From Ochotona curzoniae (taxonomy: Eukaryota > Chordata > Mammalia > Lagomorpha > Ochotonidae): a stretch of DNA of 64,000 nucleotides. The notes under the pieces were generated by a model that worked only from the letters and a program-made list of their open reading frames with translations, made no database searches and had not been told where the DNA came from. The stretch covers positions 2,568,001-2,632,000 of the forward strand of contig NW_024466413.1 of the NCBI RefSeq assembly GCF_017591425.1, written 5' to 3'. Shown piece after piece: positions 11,111-23,405 of the stretch (the stretch's first letter is position 1; each line of letters starts with the position of its first letter). Both the position numbers and the translations under genes were made by a program.

Positions 11111-12730
11111 CTCTAAAACTCTTACTCCTTTCAGAAGACTGAGCAGTCAGATCCAGCTGTAAAGCTTATGAACTACACTACAGCAGGTACCATTCGTGTA
11201 GATGTCATGAGAACGGTCTTCCCTGGAAGGTAGGAGTGTGTTGAAGCGACCATGCCATATACATAAATAAGTGAACAACATTGTATCCCTGTAATTGTCT
11301 AGTTTGTGGTAATAAAATAGAGGATATGGGGGCATTGTTTCAATGCTGGGGCTTAATATGTAGTCAGAAACAAAATGTAAAATGAAAAATGCATCACAAT
11401 AAATCAAAGTAAAAATCTGTGACTAAGATGATCATGGGACTTCACTTCTAAGATAAGAGTAGAAAGTGTTAACTGATCAGTTGCCTTGAAATTGCCTGAG
11501 AGCCTGCATGGACAATCACTCTGTTAGTCAACTGTAAGAGTACCAGAAAGCATAAGTTAGGAAGAGAGTGGAATGTCAGAGAATCTTCCACCCCACAATG
11601 GCTGACTTTTTCACCCTTGGGAAAAAGGTACAGTGCCAACTCCAGGCAAGACAACAGGCAGAGTCTTGCTGAAGCAACCACTGGCACAGCAGCTTAGTGT
11701 AGTGAATGCAGGATGGAGAGTGTGAAAAGTCACAGAAAGATTTGAAGCAGAAAAGTGACTTACCCATTTTGGACTTAAAGTGTCTCTGGATCAGCATGGG
11801 GATGAGTTACAGGGCGCCCAACAGGAGGAAGAGAAAACAGCCTGAGACAGTCGCAGCGTTCCAGCTCGGTGGCAGGGTGGTGAACAAAAAGGTAAATGGC
11901 AGGTTCTTAGCAAGTAGAATTCTCTTTCCTCCTAAATTTCCCACATTCAATTAGAAAATCGAGTGAGGAAGGGGAAGCCTAGAAAGCAGCTTATTGAGAA
12001 AGTCACCTAAAAGAAAGAGGGAGATTTATGAGTTCATTTTGTTAAATTTCATGTGTTCTAGAAATGTCCATGTAATGTGGCATGAGAACAGTATTAATGC
12101 ATAAATATTGTGAACTAGAAAATAGGATTTTAACAACAGACAGTATTTCTAGATCCTCATTATTTCCAAAGGTTATATATATATACATATATGCCATTAT
12201 TTCACAGGCAGTAGAAGTGAAATATGTTAGCAGCATTTGAGAAGGAATTTCTAAGCAAAAAAATTCAAAAAGAAACAGAACCCCTGCCCTGCTCCTCAGT
12301 TTGGTATGGAAAGAGAGTGGGGAAAGTAGGTAACTGTAGTCACAAGAGCCATAATTTGGACACAGGTGAATATTATATCTATCCGTAACAATGAAACACT
12401 GAGACTTCCACAGCCCACTGGAAAAGCATTGGATTTATTCCCAGTTCTCTCCTTCTCTCTTCTGAATGAGTTCACAAGAAAGAATCTCTTTAGGTCAACT
12501 CTTCTGTGGCATCCATCATTACAAATCCAGTGTGCACAGGAAGGGCGAGCTCATGGCTGCTGCTTCATAAGCATTTGCCGTAAGAGCCAGAGACAACAAA
12601 GAATGAAAATGGAATTAGGAATCTTTCATGTTCTGGCAATTAATCTGCATGTTGAGTTGCCCCAATTAACCTTAAGAACCAAGGAAAAAGTATAGGGTGA
12701 AATAAAAAGAGCAAGTTCTAAAAAGAAGTG
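11111..12730. other. Unique DNA, nothing recognised
   Basis: No repeat is recognised except a short TA run near 12174-12192. The 109-codon plus frame at 12366-12695 has no domain or conserved look and is not called. Confidence 0.45.
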
Positions 12731-12778
12731 TTTACCCAGAAACTTGGGTAAAAACTACCCAAGAAGAAGTTTTTACCC
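12731..12778. repeat. Two overlapping short inverted repeats
   Basis: TTTACCCA (12731-12738) pairs with TGGGTAAA (12745-12752) around a 6-base loop. GGGTAAAAAC (12746-12755) pairs with GTTTTTACCC (12769-12778) around 13 bases. The middle arm is therefore shared, giving two mutually exclusive hairpins. Confidence 0.9.
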
Positions 12779-13024
12779 AGCCTAACTTTGTTGAGTTGGG
12801 AAAGATATTCAACAAGACAAAATATTTTCAATCCTCATCCAAAATATGACAAAAATCCATCTCTCCAATGCAGGTCTTAATCACACCAAGACGTCTCCGC
12901 AAAGGACATCAAGGTTTCTAAGCTTCTGGGCTCCATTCAACTGAATGAAAACAAAAACCCCTGCCTCCTTTGAGCTCTTCTATCATCATTGTTGAGTTAT
13001 TAAAGGTTCCAAATTATACTCAGA

Positions 13025-13292
13025 TACTTCTCAGCCGCTCCACTTCCCATCCAGCTCCAGGCTTGTGGCCTGGGAAAGCATGAGAGGACAGCCCAAAGCC
13101 TTGGGTTCCTGCACCCACATGGCAGATACGGAGGAATTTTATGGCTCCTGGTTTCAGATCAGCTCAGCTCCAGCCATTGCAGCCACTTGGGGAGTGAACC
13201 AGCAGACAGAAGTTTTTTTCTCTCTGTATCTCCTTCTCTCTGTAAAATTGCATTTCAAATAAAAAATAAACAAATCCTCAAAAAAAAAGAAT
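13025..13292 (+). mobile_element. CSINE, 5'-truncated
   Basis: Begins in the body ('gccgctccacttcccatcca') without the tRNA-like head, then 'gcccaaagccttgggttcct', 'gccacttggggagtgaacca', the CT-rich stretch, and an A-rich tail ending in eight or more A. 5' truncation is usual for elements copied by L1 reverse transcription. Confidence 0.9.
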
Positions 13293-15204
13293 TTAGGGGC
13301 TCAAAATAATCATCACACAATCATAGAAAATAAGTCAATATTTGCTTCTCCCTGGTTTTCTTATTCTATGACAAATGAAAACGCTTCTCTGTCTTACCCA
13401 TAACTTGGTCACTTACACAATCATTTCATCAATCCTGAGAGTGCATATCTTCCAATTTGAGTTCTGATCCCCTCCCTTCAACCTGTAATGCAACCTTCAG
13501 CGCACTCAAGATCTAGTTCAACACAATTTATCTCGTCAAGTATTTCTTTATGTCTAACTTGACATAAATCTCTCTCTGCCCCTTCTTGCCATGTTTCGCT
13601 ACTTATTGAACTGCTGAATGTTTCACAAGTATATACATTAATTTGCAAATTAGTTTAGTATATATAGAAGCATGGTATTATTGGGGTATTATTTGTTGCA
13701 GGAACTAACATTTCATATGAAGAACCAGAAAGTGATATTAATGATTTATGGTCCAATAATTTCTGCTGTGGCTATGCCTTCCAACCAAGGTGATATGTAT
13801 CAATTCAAGGCAATAAATCCTTGCTTGGTTATAGCTTTGAATCCAGACAAAATGTTTCTAATAAACTCCAGGCCAGATTTGACACTTGGATCATGATTTG
13901 CAAACCTTCGCAGTAGAGATCTGTATTCTTCATTTGAATAATATGACAGAAAAACATTGGATGATTGAGAAAGGGAATGCATGACAGAAATAGTCAAAAC
14001 TCTGGCTTTATCAAGTATGTGTCACATATAAATGCTAGAATGACTAACCATCAACCAGTGATAATGGGCAGTGCACCACAGCTCACAGTAATTCTAACAA
14101 AAGAGGGAGTAAGAATTACTTTCAATTCGTAAGATGAATTTTGTTGGTAGGAAACTTCCCATCAAATAAAATGAGTGATGCACTTAAATGAAAGTCTAAA
14201 CTCAGGAATAATCTGTTCTAATTGCCTTAAAAATCTCTCTGTTCAAAATCTATTATTGTCTAACAGATGAAAAAATAAATTTAAGAAAAGTATATTAACA
14301 TTAATATTGTTTTTAAACTTTAACATATCCAGTTATAAACATCCTCTAGTGTATATGATATTCTTTTAAAATCGTTTATTTAACTCCAAATAATTAAAAT
14401 TGTTATAAAATCAGAAATAAGTGTAGGCAGAGCAGACATTGCAGAAGTGATAAGTGAGTGATTGAAGTTAGGGAAATATTCTGCGTTAAGATTAACTTCA
14501 TAGCTGCAATGAAAATAACTAATTTCAGAATGCACATCTGCCATCCACAAAGTGAATAATGCTGGGGAACATGTCTAACTCACCTAAGGGAACTCCCTTA
14601 TAAATCACCTAACACGTTTCTGTCATCAGTGACAAACCTAGCTCATTCTGAGTCACAGAGGCTTGCAGCAGATTGTTTTTCTAAGTCATTAATATTTCCT
14701 TTCAGCCAGAGCCTGGGAAGAAAAAACAATGATGTGTTTTAGTAAACACGAAGATATCAATATTGAGGTTTATAGTCAATGTTCAGACTTGACTACCTAT
14801 TAGTTTAAAGAAAAATGTAGGCATTAGCAATTCATTTTGGTAGCAAAAGTGGTTATTTAATGTATAACCACATTCTAATTTGTAGCATGTTTATCACAAT
14901 TTAGTGGCTTGTCGACAATTGCCTCCTTTTAAGAAATTTATTGCTCGGTTTTACTCTGCCTGTATAATATTAGCAATAAACTCAAGAGTAATTTGGCTTT
15001 TTCTCAATTGATTAAACCGAAATCAAGGATACAAATTAAATGTTGGTGATGACATTTCATTGCTTATCTATTACACATAATATATGTAGAACACATTTTT
15101 AAATGGTGAAAGCATTTAAATGTTCCGAAAGAAATGAAAGCACAATATATCCCAAGGTACTATTTCCTGTTTCTATTTTAGATAGATTTTCTCTGAAATA
15201 TCCC
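13293..15204. other. Unique AT-rich DNA, nothing recognised
   Basis: No repeat I can name. The open frames at 13672-13896 (plus) and 13800-13997 (minus) overlap each other and look random. Confidence 0.45.
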
Positions 15205-15305
15205 CTATAGCAAATAAAAAGCTGTGAGCTCCACAAGAACCAGGGGTTTATGACATTTATGGTGCCTGCCATACAGTAGAGTTCAATCATTGGCAAGACT
15301 CTTGC
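15205..15305 (+). repeat. L2/MIR 3'-end relic
   Basis: 'gctgtgagctccacaagaac' and 'gtgcctgccatacagtagag' followed by 'ttcaatcattgg' match the conserved LINE-2 3' end ('gtaagctccttgagggcagg ... gtgcctggcacatagtaggt ... tcaataaat'). Confidence 0.6.
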
Positions 15306-16168
15306 ATTAAACAGGGTGATGCAAGACAGTAACACAGGCATACTGGATTAAGGCAGTTTACATTTATTATCCTATATTTGCAGAAGTTAGATGTTTAAAA
15401 TGGGTATCCTTTGTCAAAATTAAGATGCTAGGCACCCAACAGGGAGGAGTCCTTTCTGAAGCAGGAGGGAAAATCCCTGGCCCTCTCCCACTTCTGGAAG
15501 CCCTCCATAGTGCTTGACTGTATTCTCTTTCAAATCAGTTGCACATAACATTAAGTCCAAACCCTACTGTGCTTCTCCACCATCAACAGGGACTTCAGTG
15601 ACAATATTGGGCTCATTTGGTAATATAAAAAGGAACTCACATTTTAGGATTCAAATATAATCACATCTAAAAAAATATTGTTTGCCTTGAAATTAATGTA
15701 TTCACAACATTCAGTAAGCAAGCTAAGGACATCTTCTAGAGCCATGGGATGAAAGTTTGCTCTCATTGTTTTTGATCAATACACACTTTCTAGATTATGA
15801 CAGCTAAAGAGCTGTTAAAAACTGGTCCCGACCACCAAGGCTAGAATCTAGACATATATTTGCTTTTCAAATGTTAAAGGACCAATAAGGAGGTTCTGCC
15901 TGAAAATCACCCAGATGCATAAGTGCCTTTGGGATGTTACATTTTGTAAATCACTACAGATAATAACAATTTCACTGACTATCCACAACTATAAAACATA
16001 GATTCATATCCCTCTAATAGTTTTTCTTTTCCTTGCAGTGCTGCAAACCCAATATACTTCAATATATTGATCACTCCTGAAGCCAGAGACACTTGTTCTA
16101 GAGTTGTGCTAAAGTAGCACCCTCGGTCTGGAGGCTAAATCATGTTCTTGTTAAATAAGGCCTTATCA
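15306..16168. other. Unique DNA, nothing recognised
   Basis: No feature identified. Confidence 0.4.
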
Positions 16169-16840
16169 GTTTTTAAATTTTTAACCTTTATCATTATTAT
16201 TATTTTATGACATATTTAAATAGGCCCTGGGATTATCCATACCCCCTCCCCAATTTCCCTTCACATTCCCACTGAGTTCCCCTATATTGTTACTATAGTA
16301 TAGTTCTTCATTAACTGTCATAAGTTGATGATTGCAAGCATAGGCAATGACAAAAAGCCCAGCATCCTATTGTCAAGGTACAGTTAACAATTTCATTGGG
16401 AGTCTGTCTTTGATCTGGAAGTAGAAATGCGTACTGCATTGTATCCTCACATCTGGATATGACAGTCTCCATTACACAATTACTATACATCCGCCTAAAT
16501 GAAATGCCACAATACAAAATCAACAACAGGAAGAAAAATAGAAATTGAAGCTGAATAACGTGCCTCTGGATATGACAGTCTCCATTACACAGTTATTGTA
16601 CGTCCCTGTAAATGGAAAGCCACAAAAGAAACTCAACAACAGGAAGAAAAAAAGAAATCGAAAATGTCACGAAGTCAATAACATGCTACTCAATGACTAA
16701 TTGTCATTGAAGAAATGAAAAAGAAAATCAAAACCTTCTTGAAGAAAATAATGTTATTGTATGATCTATGAATCAGTAAAGAATTTAATGAGAAAAAAAA
16801 GTCTTGCAAAGATGAAATTAAATTTTTTTAAAAAGTCAAA
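16169..16840 (-). repeat. L1 copy A 3'UTR with internal tandem duplication
   Basis: Two diverged copies of a 110-130-bp unit are visible. 'ggatatgacagtctccatta' occurs at both about 16455 and 16566, each followed by 'acaattactatacatccgcc' or the related 'acagttattgtacgtccctg'. Copy B shows the same two-unit structure, copy C one unit. The 3' end carries a pyrimidine-rich tract on the plus strand (16239-16282), i.e. the usual L1 purine-rich tract. Confidence 0.8.
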
Positions 16841-17019
16841 ACCCATGATATATAGTTTCTGCTCATCTTTGTTGGCGAGATATGTTATCTGTAGGAAGCA
16901 AGTGTAAGTTTTTTAATCCTATCTACTAATATACGACATTTGATTGATGAGTTTAAGCCGTTTACATTCAGGATTAATACGTATGGATGATAATTAGTTT
17001 CTGTCATTTTAGCAATGGG

Positions 17020-18047
17020 TTGTTCATTGATTCACTCTTCAGATGTCATTTTGCTGGGATGTTCTTCACATTTGCCTTTGGTCTTGGTGGGTGATATTCC
17101 TCTTCCCTGTCAAAAGAACATGTTCAAGTATCATTTAGGGAAGGTTTGGAAGAGGCATATTCTTTAAACTTTTCTTTACTCTGGAAGAGTTTTATTTCAA
17201 TTTTGAAGACGAAAGAAAGCTTTGCTGGATATGTTATCCGAGGCCGACAATTATTTTTTGCTTTTAGACTCTGTAATATGTCAATTCATTCTCTTCTGGC
17301 CTGTAGAGTTTCCTGTGAGAGATCTCTTGTGAGTTTAATTGAAATTTTTTATATGTCAGTTGATTTTTTTTATGTGTACATTTAAGGATCTTTTCCTTAT
17401 GTTCGATTGAAGAGAACTTGATTATCATGTGTTGTGGTGAAGATTGCTTTTGATCAAGCCTGTTGGGAATTCTGTGCCCCTCCTGGATCTTGTTTCCCAA
17501 TTCTTTCTCCAGATTAGGAAATTTTCCCTTATTATTTCATTCAATAACCCTTAAACCCCACCTTCTCTTTCTGCACCTTCTGGTACTCCCATAACTCTTA
17601 TATTTGGCCTCTTAATAGTGTCTTTCGATTCTTGAATACTTTATTTGGCTTTGTCCAGCTCTGCTTCCAGCTTCTTGTTTGTTTCCCCCTGATGACAGGA
17701 AATATCTTCCAATTCTGAGATTCTTTCTTCTGCGTGCTTCACTCTATTTTGGAGACTCTCCACTGTACTTCTAATTTGCTCTACTATGTTCTTAATTTCT
17801 GAAGACATATCAGCTCTCATTTGATTCATTTCCTGTGTGACATATTTCTTAAATTCCTTGAATTCCTGTATTACATGCTTCTAGTTGTTGATAAGAAATT
17901 TTGTAACAAGTGTTTTGAATTTTGTATCCCCCATTTTCTCAATGTCTTCCTCAGTTAACTCTGAGGTTGCAAAGGGTTTTGTTCCTTTGCAGGGGAGACT
18001 TCTATAACATTGACTGTGCTTCTGTCTCCTCTTTTGATGTTGGTCAT
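17020..18047 (-). pseudogene. L1 copy A ORF1 pseudogene
   Basis: ORF1p is the RNA-binding coiled-coil chaperone of LINE-1. The start codon (complement 18045-18047) lies at the same place as in copy B. A coiled-coil segment is readable at 17829-17641 ('SLQNRVKHAEERISELED'), ended by TAA directly after 'LDKAK'. Downstream the conserved RNA-binding part is recognisable in shifted frame at 17500-17264 ('SPQHMIIKFSSIEHKEKILK'). A second stop in the 'EGGV' region and a 1-nt deletion near 17520 break the frame. The same two stops and the same deletion are found in copy B, so they were probably in the source gene and not acquired after insertion. Confidence 0.85.
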
Positions 18048-19192
18048 TGTACTCTGGTTAGCAGATTCTTCTCCTTGGGTCAGGTTTATAAGTTGTGTCA
18101 CCCGTAAGTTTATAATTCAATTTTACTTGTTGTGTTTGGCACACAGCACTTTGTTTAGAGTCACTTGTGTCACTTCCTTCCTACATTGCAGGTCTGGGTT
18201 CTTATGTTAGGCTTCCACCGTGGCCTCCACAGCTCCAGCTCCTGGATCAGCACTCTCTGTCTACCTTCTGTAATATTGTGCTGAGGCTGCACCATTGTCT
18301 GTACAAACTTTGTCCCACTTCTGCTTTGAGCAGTTCCCATGAGTAGGGAGAAACCATGTATCCTATAAAACTAGATTGTTGGTGGTTCTGTTTCCAGACC
18401 CTGTTAGTTGTTAGGTCTGGGGTCCACATGGTGATCTATTTTGTGTTGTGATCTATTTTGACCCATACAATGCCAAAGTCAGTATTATTTCCATTGTGGC
18501 ATTGGTGCAATGCACTGAGCTCAGCTTAGCACATGTATAGCTCACTCTTGTCCCTGCAGCCTTAAAGTCTTTCCACACTGTACAAAATGGTGCTTGATGT
18601 GCTGCTACTGGGGTTCTTGATCTGCCGGCTGGTCAGGTCTGAGGGCTACTCAGACCTGTCTTGGATTTACCCTGCAGGATGCCATGTTGTTGCAGTTCAC
18701 TGAGCCAGAAGTGAGTTCACTCCCAGTTCAGTGCGTGTGCAGCCTTTGCCTCCCTATACAAATGGTGCACAATTGGGCTCTGGAGCATGGACTGGGCTGT
18801 GAAATCCACCCAGTTCTGGAACCATCAGGGACCTATTGCTCTGTCTCTGCTCCTGGTGAAATCAAATGATCCAGCAGGATGTGCAGTTTTTTGTCTGGAT
18901 TCACTTCCTGAACTCACAGTGAATGCCTATTCCCATCTTGTTGCTGGTGGAGTTCTGGCTGCTGGTGTAGTTCAGATAATCACTTGCTGAATACCACTGG
19001 CATATTGGTCACTGCGACACCCAAACATGTGTCAGCTGCTTTCCTGTGTCTGTCAGTCTCCATGTGTACTTCTGCTGTTGTTCTGCCCTCTCCTATTTCC
19101 TGGCATGTGCCCTCTCTACTTCATACTGGCTCATGTTTCTCCATCTATTTAAATGTGTCCTTACTCCATTGTGACATCTTGATTCTCCACCT
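18048..19192 (-). promoter_or_regulatory. L1 copy A 5'UTR (internal promoter region)
   Basis: Aligns by eye over its length with the 5'UTRs of copies B and C: 'agtaaggacacatttaaata', 'aacaacagcagaagtacaca' and 'aggaaagcagctgacaca' appear in the same order on the minus strand. L1 5'UTRs carry the element's own promoter; whether this copy is transcribed cannot be seen. Confidence 0.75.
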
Positions 19193-19729
19193 CATCACTT
19201 TTAAAATTCAAAACTTGGTGGCTTCAAATGAACTTTAATTTCCTTCAGGAAATTATACTTCCTGGGTTCCAAAAGAGATCAGAAGCTGGTATTCTCTTTG
19301 ACCTGGGCGCAGCCTGCATCTGTGGCCAATGACATCTTCTCTCTTGTGCTTTATTCTTCAGCTATCTTGTCATCCTTCTTTCTACTGAAGGTCCATCCTC
19401 CACAATTTCTGACCATACATGACTTTTCTACAGTATTGTGATCTCAGGATATACAAATCTTTAACATAATTTTGGCTTGCCCCCAGGGTGTCACCCACAA
19501 GAAAGTGTAATAGCTTGTTCCAAAAGGCAAGAAATTGAAGCATCTGGTGTTGGAAACATGTTGGTACTGATGCTGACAGTACCACTTAATTTCTATTTTA
19601 TTATCAAAACATGCAGAACCCATTCAGATTCTCAGGAAGGATACATAGGTTCTCGACTGCGAAAGAAGAAAGGTTTTGACGCAGTTCAGTGATTGTGTTC
19701 ATCGTGGCTGCACAAGTCAGATTTAATGA
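19193..19729. other. Unique DNA, nothing recognised
   Basis: No repeat or exon identified. Confidence 0.4.
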
Positions 19730-19985
19730 TCTTTATTATCAGTACTGATCCATCATTTGAAATGTAGAGAGGCAGCTAAACTGGCCGACAGGAAGCTCGG
19801 CTCATGTGTCCTATGGGAACGGAAGGGACTCACATGCTTGAGTCATCTCCTGCTTTCAAAATCCTGCGGTGTGCATGGACAGGAACTTGGATAGAAGGCT
19901 GAACTATAATTTGAATCTAACCACTCAAACATTGAATACAGGCATCCCAAGTGGAGACTTAAATACGGTGTCACACACCCATTCT
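19730..19985 (-). mobile_element. CSINE-related SINE, old
   Basis: 'ttgagtcatctcctgctttc' and 'ggaacttggatagaaggctg' correspond to the complement of the older CSINE body. The tail side starts with 'aatgatctttattatcagta'. Strongly diverged. Confidence 0.55.
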
Positions 19986-21282
19986 TTAGAATTTTAGTTT
20001 CTTTTATTAAATGTAATTGAAATAAGGGATGATTTTCCCATAGTTCTAAGGCTTTAATGAGGGTTTAACGATATGTCAAGCTCATGGTTCAGCAATGCTA
20101 TCATGGCGATCTGACACAGAAGGAAATATTCAATAATTCTTACCTGTGATACTACTGTGTTAGCTTGAATTTGCTTAGATTCTCCCACGAACAGCTGACT
20201 TCCCAGTACTCATTGTTAAAACTGAAGCATAGCACTCTTCTGATACACCATTTAAGCTGACAAGAAAAATCTTTATGTCAAAGAAGCCAAAGATCTATGG
20301 AGCTGTGGGTGGGCTACACATCCAAGTTCCTCTGGGGATGTATGTGTAGAGTCTGTTCATTTTCTGTTCCATTTTCACTAATATTAACACGGGTGAATAA
20401 GCTCAACTGTGACTTATTAAGGCACTGTTGACAGAGTTGTGCCGCATAAATAAGCCCAAATGCCACCCAAAGAAGAAAAACAAATCAAAAGGCAAGAATT
20501 TCAAAAGATGTCAAAAAATGTCTCGGATACCATAGAACACACTCACATGGATATGTGAGACTAATATAGAAAATCACCGACAACACTCAATGGAAATGCG
20601 TATGTATTACGTTTACTAAAGTTTTGCACTGTAAATCATAGTCTGTACAGCTACTGTGAGAATTCAAACTTGTAAACTAACAAAAGAAAAACGGGAGAGA
20701 GAAATACACAACAGTCTTGCATTTCTGGGAAGAGTGTTGCCTTGTATGAAACTGCAGCTGCTTCACATTCTCAGGTCTTTGTTTTGTTCTTCGGACTTGG
20801 GATGACATCATTTAAGATCTGCTGCTTGCAACAAGAGAAAAAGATTCATCCTCCTTTGTGAGTATAATTATAGATATAAATGTTGTGTACTAAAATTAAT
20901 GCAGAATACAGTGTTAAGATGATAGGATCACACTGTACTTCATAAATATACATATTCTGAGTCCAAATTTTTAAGTGTTTTACAAGATCAAGTACATTTA
21001 AAGGAATTTAAGGATTTGATGAAATCTAGCATGTGATATAGTTGATCAGATCATAACATTTACTAGTCTATCAAAGAATACACTAAGTATGGACAGTTTA
21101 TGACAATCTTTAATATAGCAGCTAAAATTAAAATTGAATTTAAAAATGTGTATCATATGCTCATGTAGAGAGTAAGTAGAGATATAACTGTGAGAAATTA
21201 AAATTGGTAGGAGAAGGCAGGGGTGATTTTTAGCATTGATCTTCCCTTTGGTAATAAAAAGGGTCTTCAAAAAGTTCAGTGA
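19986..21282. other. Unique DNA, nothing recognised
   Basis: AT-rich; no exon or repeat that I can name. Confidence 0.45.
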
Positions 21283-21615
21283 AGGACCAGGCACAATAGC
21301 CTAGCAACTAAAATCCTTGCCTGTACAGGCACTCCGGGCTCCCATATGGGCGCCAGTTCTAATCCCGGCAGCTCCGCTTCCCATCCAGCTCCCTGCTTGT
21401 GGCCTGGGAAAGCAGTCAGGACAGCCCAGGGCCTTGGGAACCTGCACCCACGTGGGAGACGTGGAGGAAGCTCCTGACTCCTGGCTTCAGATTAACTCAG
21501 CTCCAGCTGTTGTGGCCGCTTGGGGAGTAAACCATCGGATGAAAGATTTTGCTCTCTGTCTCTCCTCCTCTCTGTATATCTGCCTTTCCAATAAAAATAA
21601 ATCTTGCTTTAAAAA
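21283..21615 (+). mobile_element. CSINE, full length, young
   Basis: Starts 'ggaccaggcacaatagccta', contains 'cccatatgggcgccagttct', 'aatcccggcagctccgcttc' and 'ggagtaaaccatcggatgaa', and ends 'tgcctttccaataaaaataa'. Low divergence from consensus-like copies. Confidence 0.93.
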
Positions 21616-21799
21616 GTTCAGGGAAACATGTATTATCAAAGAATTTTTTGTATCAAAACAATTTTTTCTTAAAATTCAGTTATTAAAAAAGTTACAAGAA
21701 AAATAGGATAGGAGAGAGAATGGAGGGTGGGAGTAGGGATGGAGCGTAGGAGATACTGCTGTGTTCTAAGAACTGTATGTTAAAAAAACAAAAACAAAA

Positions 21800-21910
21800 A
21801 AACAGAAGCTGAATCGAAAGTGGAGTAACCTAGACTTGAAGAAGCAACCATCTGGGATTCCAATGCCATAGGTGGAGGCTGAGCTTGCTAAGCCAATGCG
21901 AGGACTCCTC
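21800..21910 (-). mobile_element. CSINE fragment (head half)
   Basis: 'gctgaatcgaaagtggagta', 'ggattccaatgccataggtg' and 'aagccaatgcgagg' are the complement of the CSINE head. The 3' half is replaced by an A-rich run (21781-21802). Confidence 0.6.
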
Positions 21911-22632
21911 AGTGTATTTTTAACAATGCTTTGGAACCATGAAGCCTTGCTTAAGCTTACTGCTCTCCCTTCAGTGTTTCACACGGTACTTTCAAAGTGG
22001 CAGCAATACTTATTCCCGCCTTCCTCAATTATACATGGAACTTAAATGCTTAGTGTGGCCCAATAATTCTAAGTGCTCTAATTCAAAGGAAAAATTATCC
22101 TTAACCCAGAATATTCTGTTTTCTTTGCAGAGTTATTTTTGGTAACACTTTAATTCTAACATAGTAAATGAAATGATAAATTTTGTGTTACCTGCATGGT
22201 TTGGTGTGTCCATGTGGCTGTCTGGGGCATTTTTTCCTTCTTTAATGGAATAGGCAGTACATTAAGCCACTCTCTTCTTTAATCATAGCAATTCAGTAAG
22301 ACCAACCACAGTAGCCAGCAGCTTGTTCCAGGTTTTCAAGATTCAATGCAGATTCTATTTTCAATAATTTATTTTCCCAGGTGTGCTTGACATTTATCAC
22401 AACTTAATCATTTTCCTTCTTTTATGAAATTAATGTTCTAATGCATTTATTGTGTAAATTAGGCTGTGAGAAAGAAGTAGCCGCCATTCCCTGTCAAAAT
22501 GAAATAGTTTTAAAGATGCCTGATAACAAAGGAATAGGAATCAAGCTGCTACTGCTGCATTTTACTTCAGTAAGTACTTCTCTTAGGGGGGAAACAATTA
22601 CAGTTAAATTTATAGAAATCTTTTAACATCTA
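21911..22632. other. Unique DNA, nothing recognised
   Basis: No feature identified. Confidence 0.4.
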
Positions 22633-22965
22633 TTTTTTAATAAGATTCATTTATTTTTATTGGAAAGTCAGATATACAGAGAGGAGGAGAGACAGAAACG
22701 AAGATCTTTCCATTAATTCACTCCCCAAACTGCTGCTATGGCCAGAGCTGTGCTGATCCAAAGCCAGGAGCCAGTATCCTCTTCGAGTCTCCCACGAGGG
22801 TGCAGGGTCCCAAGGCTTTGGGCTGTCCTCGATTGCTTTCCCAGGCCACAAGCAGGGAGCTGGATGGGAAGCAGGTCTGTTCGGATTAAAACTGGTGCCC
22901 ATATGAACTCCCAGCACATGCAAGACTAGGACTTTAGCTGCTAAGCCACCATACCACACCCTAGC
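22633..22965 (-). mobile_element. CSINE, full length, young
   Basis: On the plus strand the tail complement ('aataagattcatttattttt') leads through 'ggaggagagacagaaacgaa', 'ccgagctg'-type body and 'aactggtgcccatatgaact' to the head at 'gctgctaagccaccatacca'. Confidence 0.92.
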
Positions 22966-23071
22966 ATCTACTTTTGTTCCAAATTACACTGCAACAAATC
23001 AGATTTGAAGGTGAATTAAACAAGAGCTACACATTTCCAAATAGAAATACTTATTTTAAAAAGCATGATTT

Positions 23072-23405
23072 TGTGGGCCCAGTGTGGTGACCTAGTGGCT
23101 AAAGTCCTAGCCTTGAACGCACTGGGATCCAATATGGGTGCCAGTACTAATACCGGCAGCTCCACTTCCCTTCCAGTTCCCTGCTTGTGCCTTGGGATAG
23201 CAGTCAAGGATAGCCCATTTCCTTGGGACCCTGCACCCATGTGGGGGACCTGGAGGAATTTCCTGGTTCCTGGTTTCAGATCAGCGCTGTGCCAGCCGTT
23301 GGGTCACTTGGGGAGTGAACCATCAGAGGGAAGCTCTTATTCTCTACCTCTCCTCTTTTCTGTATATCTGACTTTGCAATAAAAATAAAATAGATCTTTC
23401 AGAAA
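23072..23405 (+). mobile_element. CSINE, full length, young
   Basis: 'tgggcccagtgtggtgacct' start, 'agccttgaacgcactgggat', 'ggtcacttggggagtgaacc', and tail 'ctgactttgcaataaaaata'. It lies tail-to-head about 110 bases from the inverted copy at 22633, so the two can pair. Confidence 0.93.

Larger units (their letters stand above)
16169..19192 (-). mobile_element. L1 copy A: internally deleted LINE-1 (5'UTR, ORF1 remnant, start of ORF2, 3'UTR)
   Basis: Read on the minus strand the element begins near 19192 with 'gagaatcaagatg', has a 1.1-kb 5'UTR (19192-18048), a broken ORF1 (from 18047), the first part of ORF2 (about 17010-16840) and then passes straight into the 3'UTR (to about 16169), ending in 'aataataataatgataaagg'. 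A full L1 carries about 3.8 kb of ORF2; here only about 170 bases remain. The same deletion junction is present in copy B (27581-30545). No clear target-site duplication was found, because both ends lie in AT-rich DNA. It is probably a non-autonomous, HAL1-like element. Its parts are listed separately. Confidence 0.88.

Noticed and set aside
22657..23382. Frames of 100 and 105 codons over the SINE pair
   Set aside because: Both are translations of CSINE bodies; similar frames recur at every young CSINE (for example 1944-2234 and 33514-33822).
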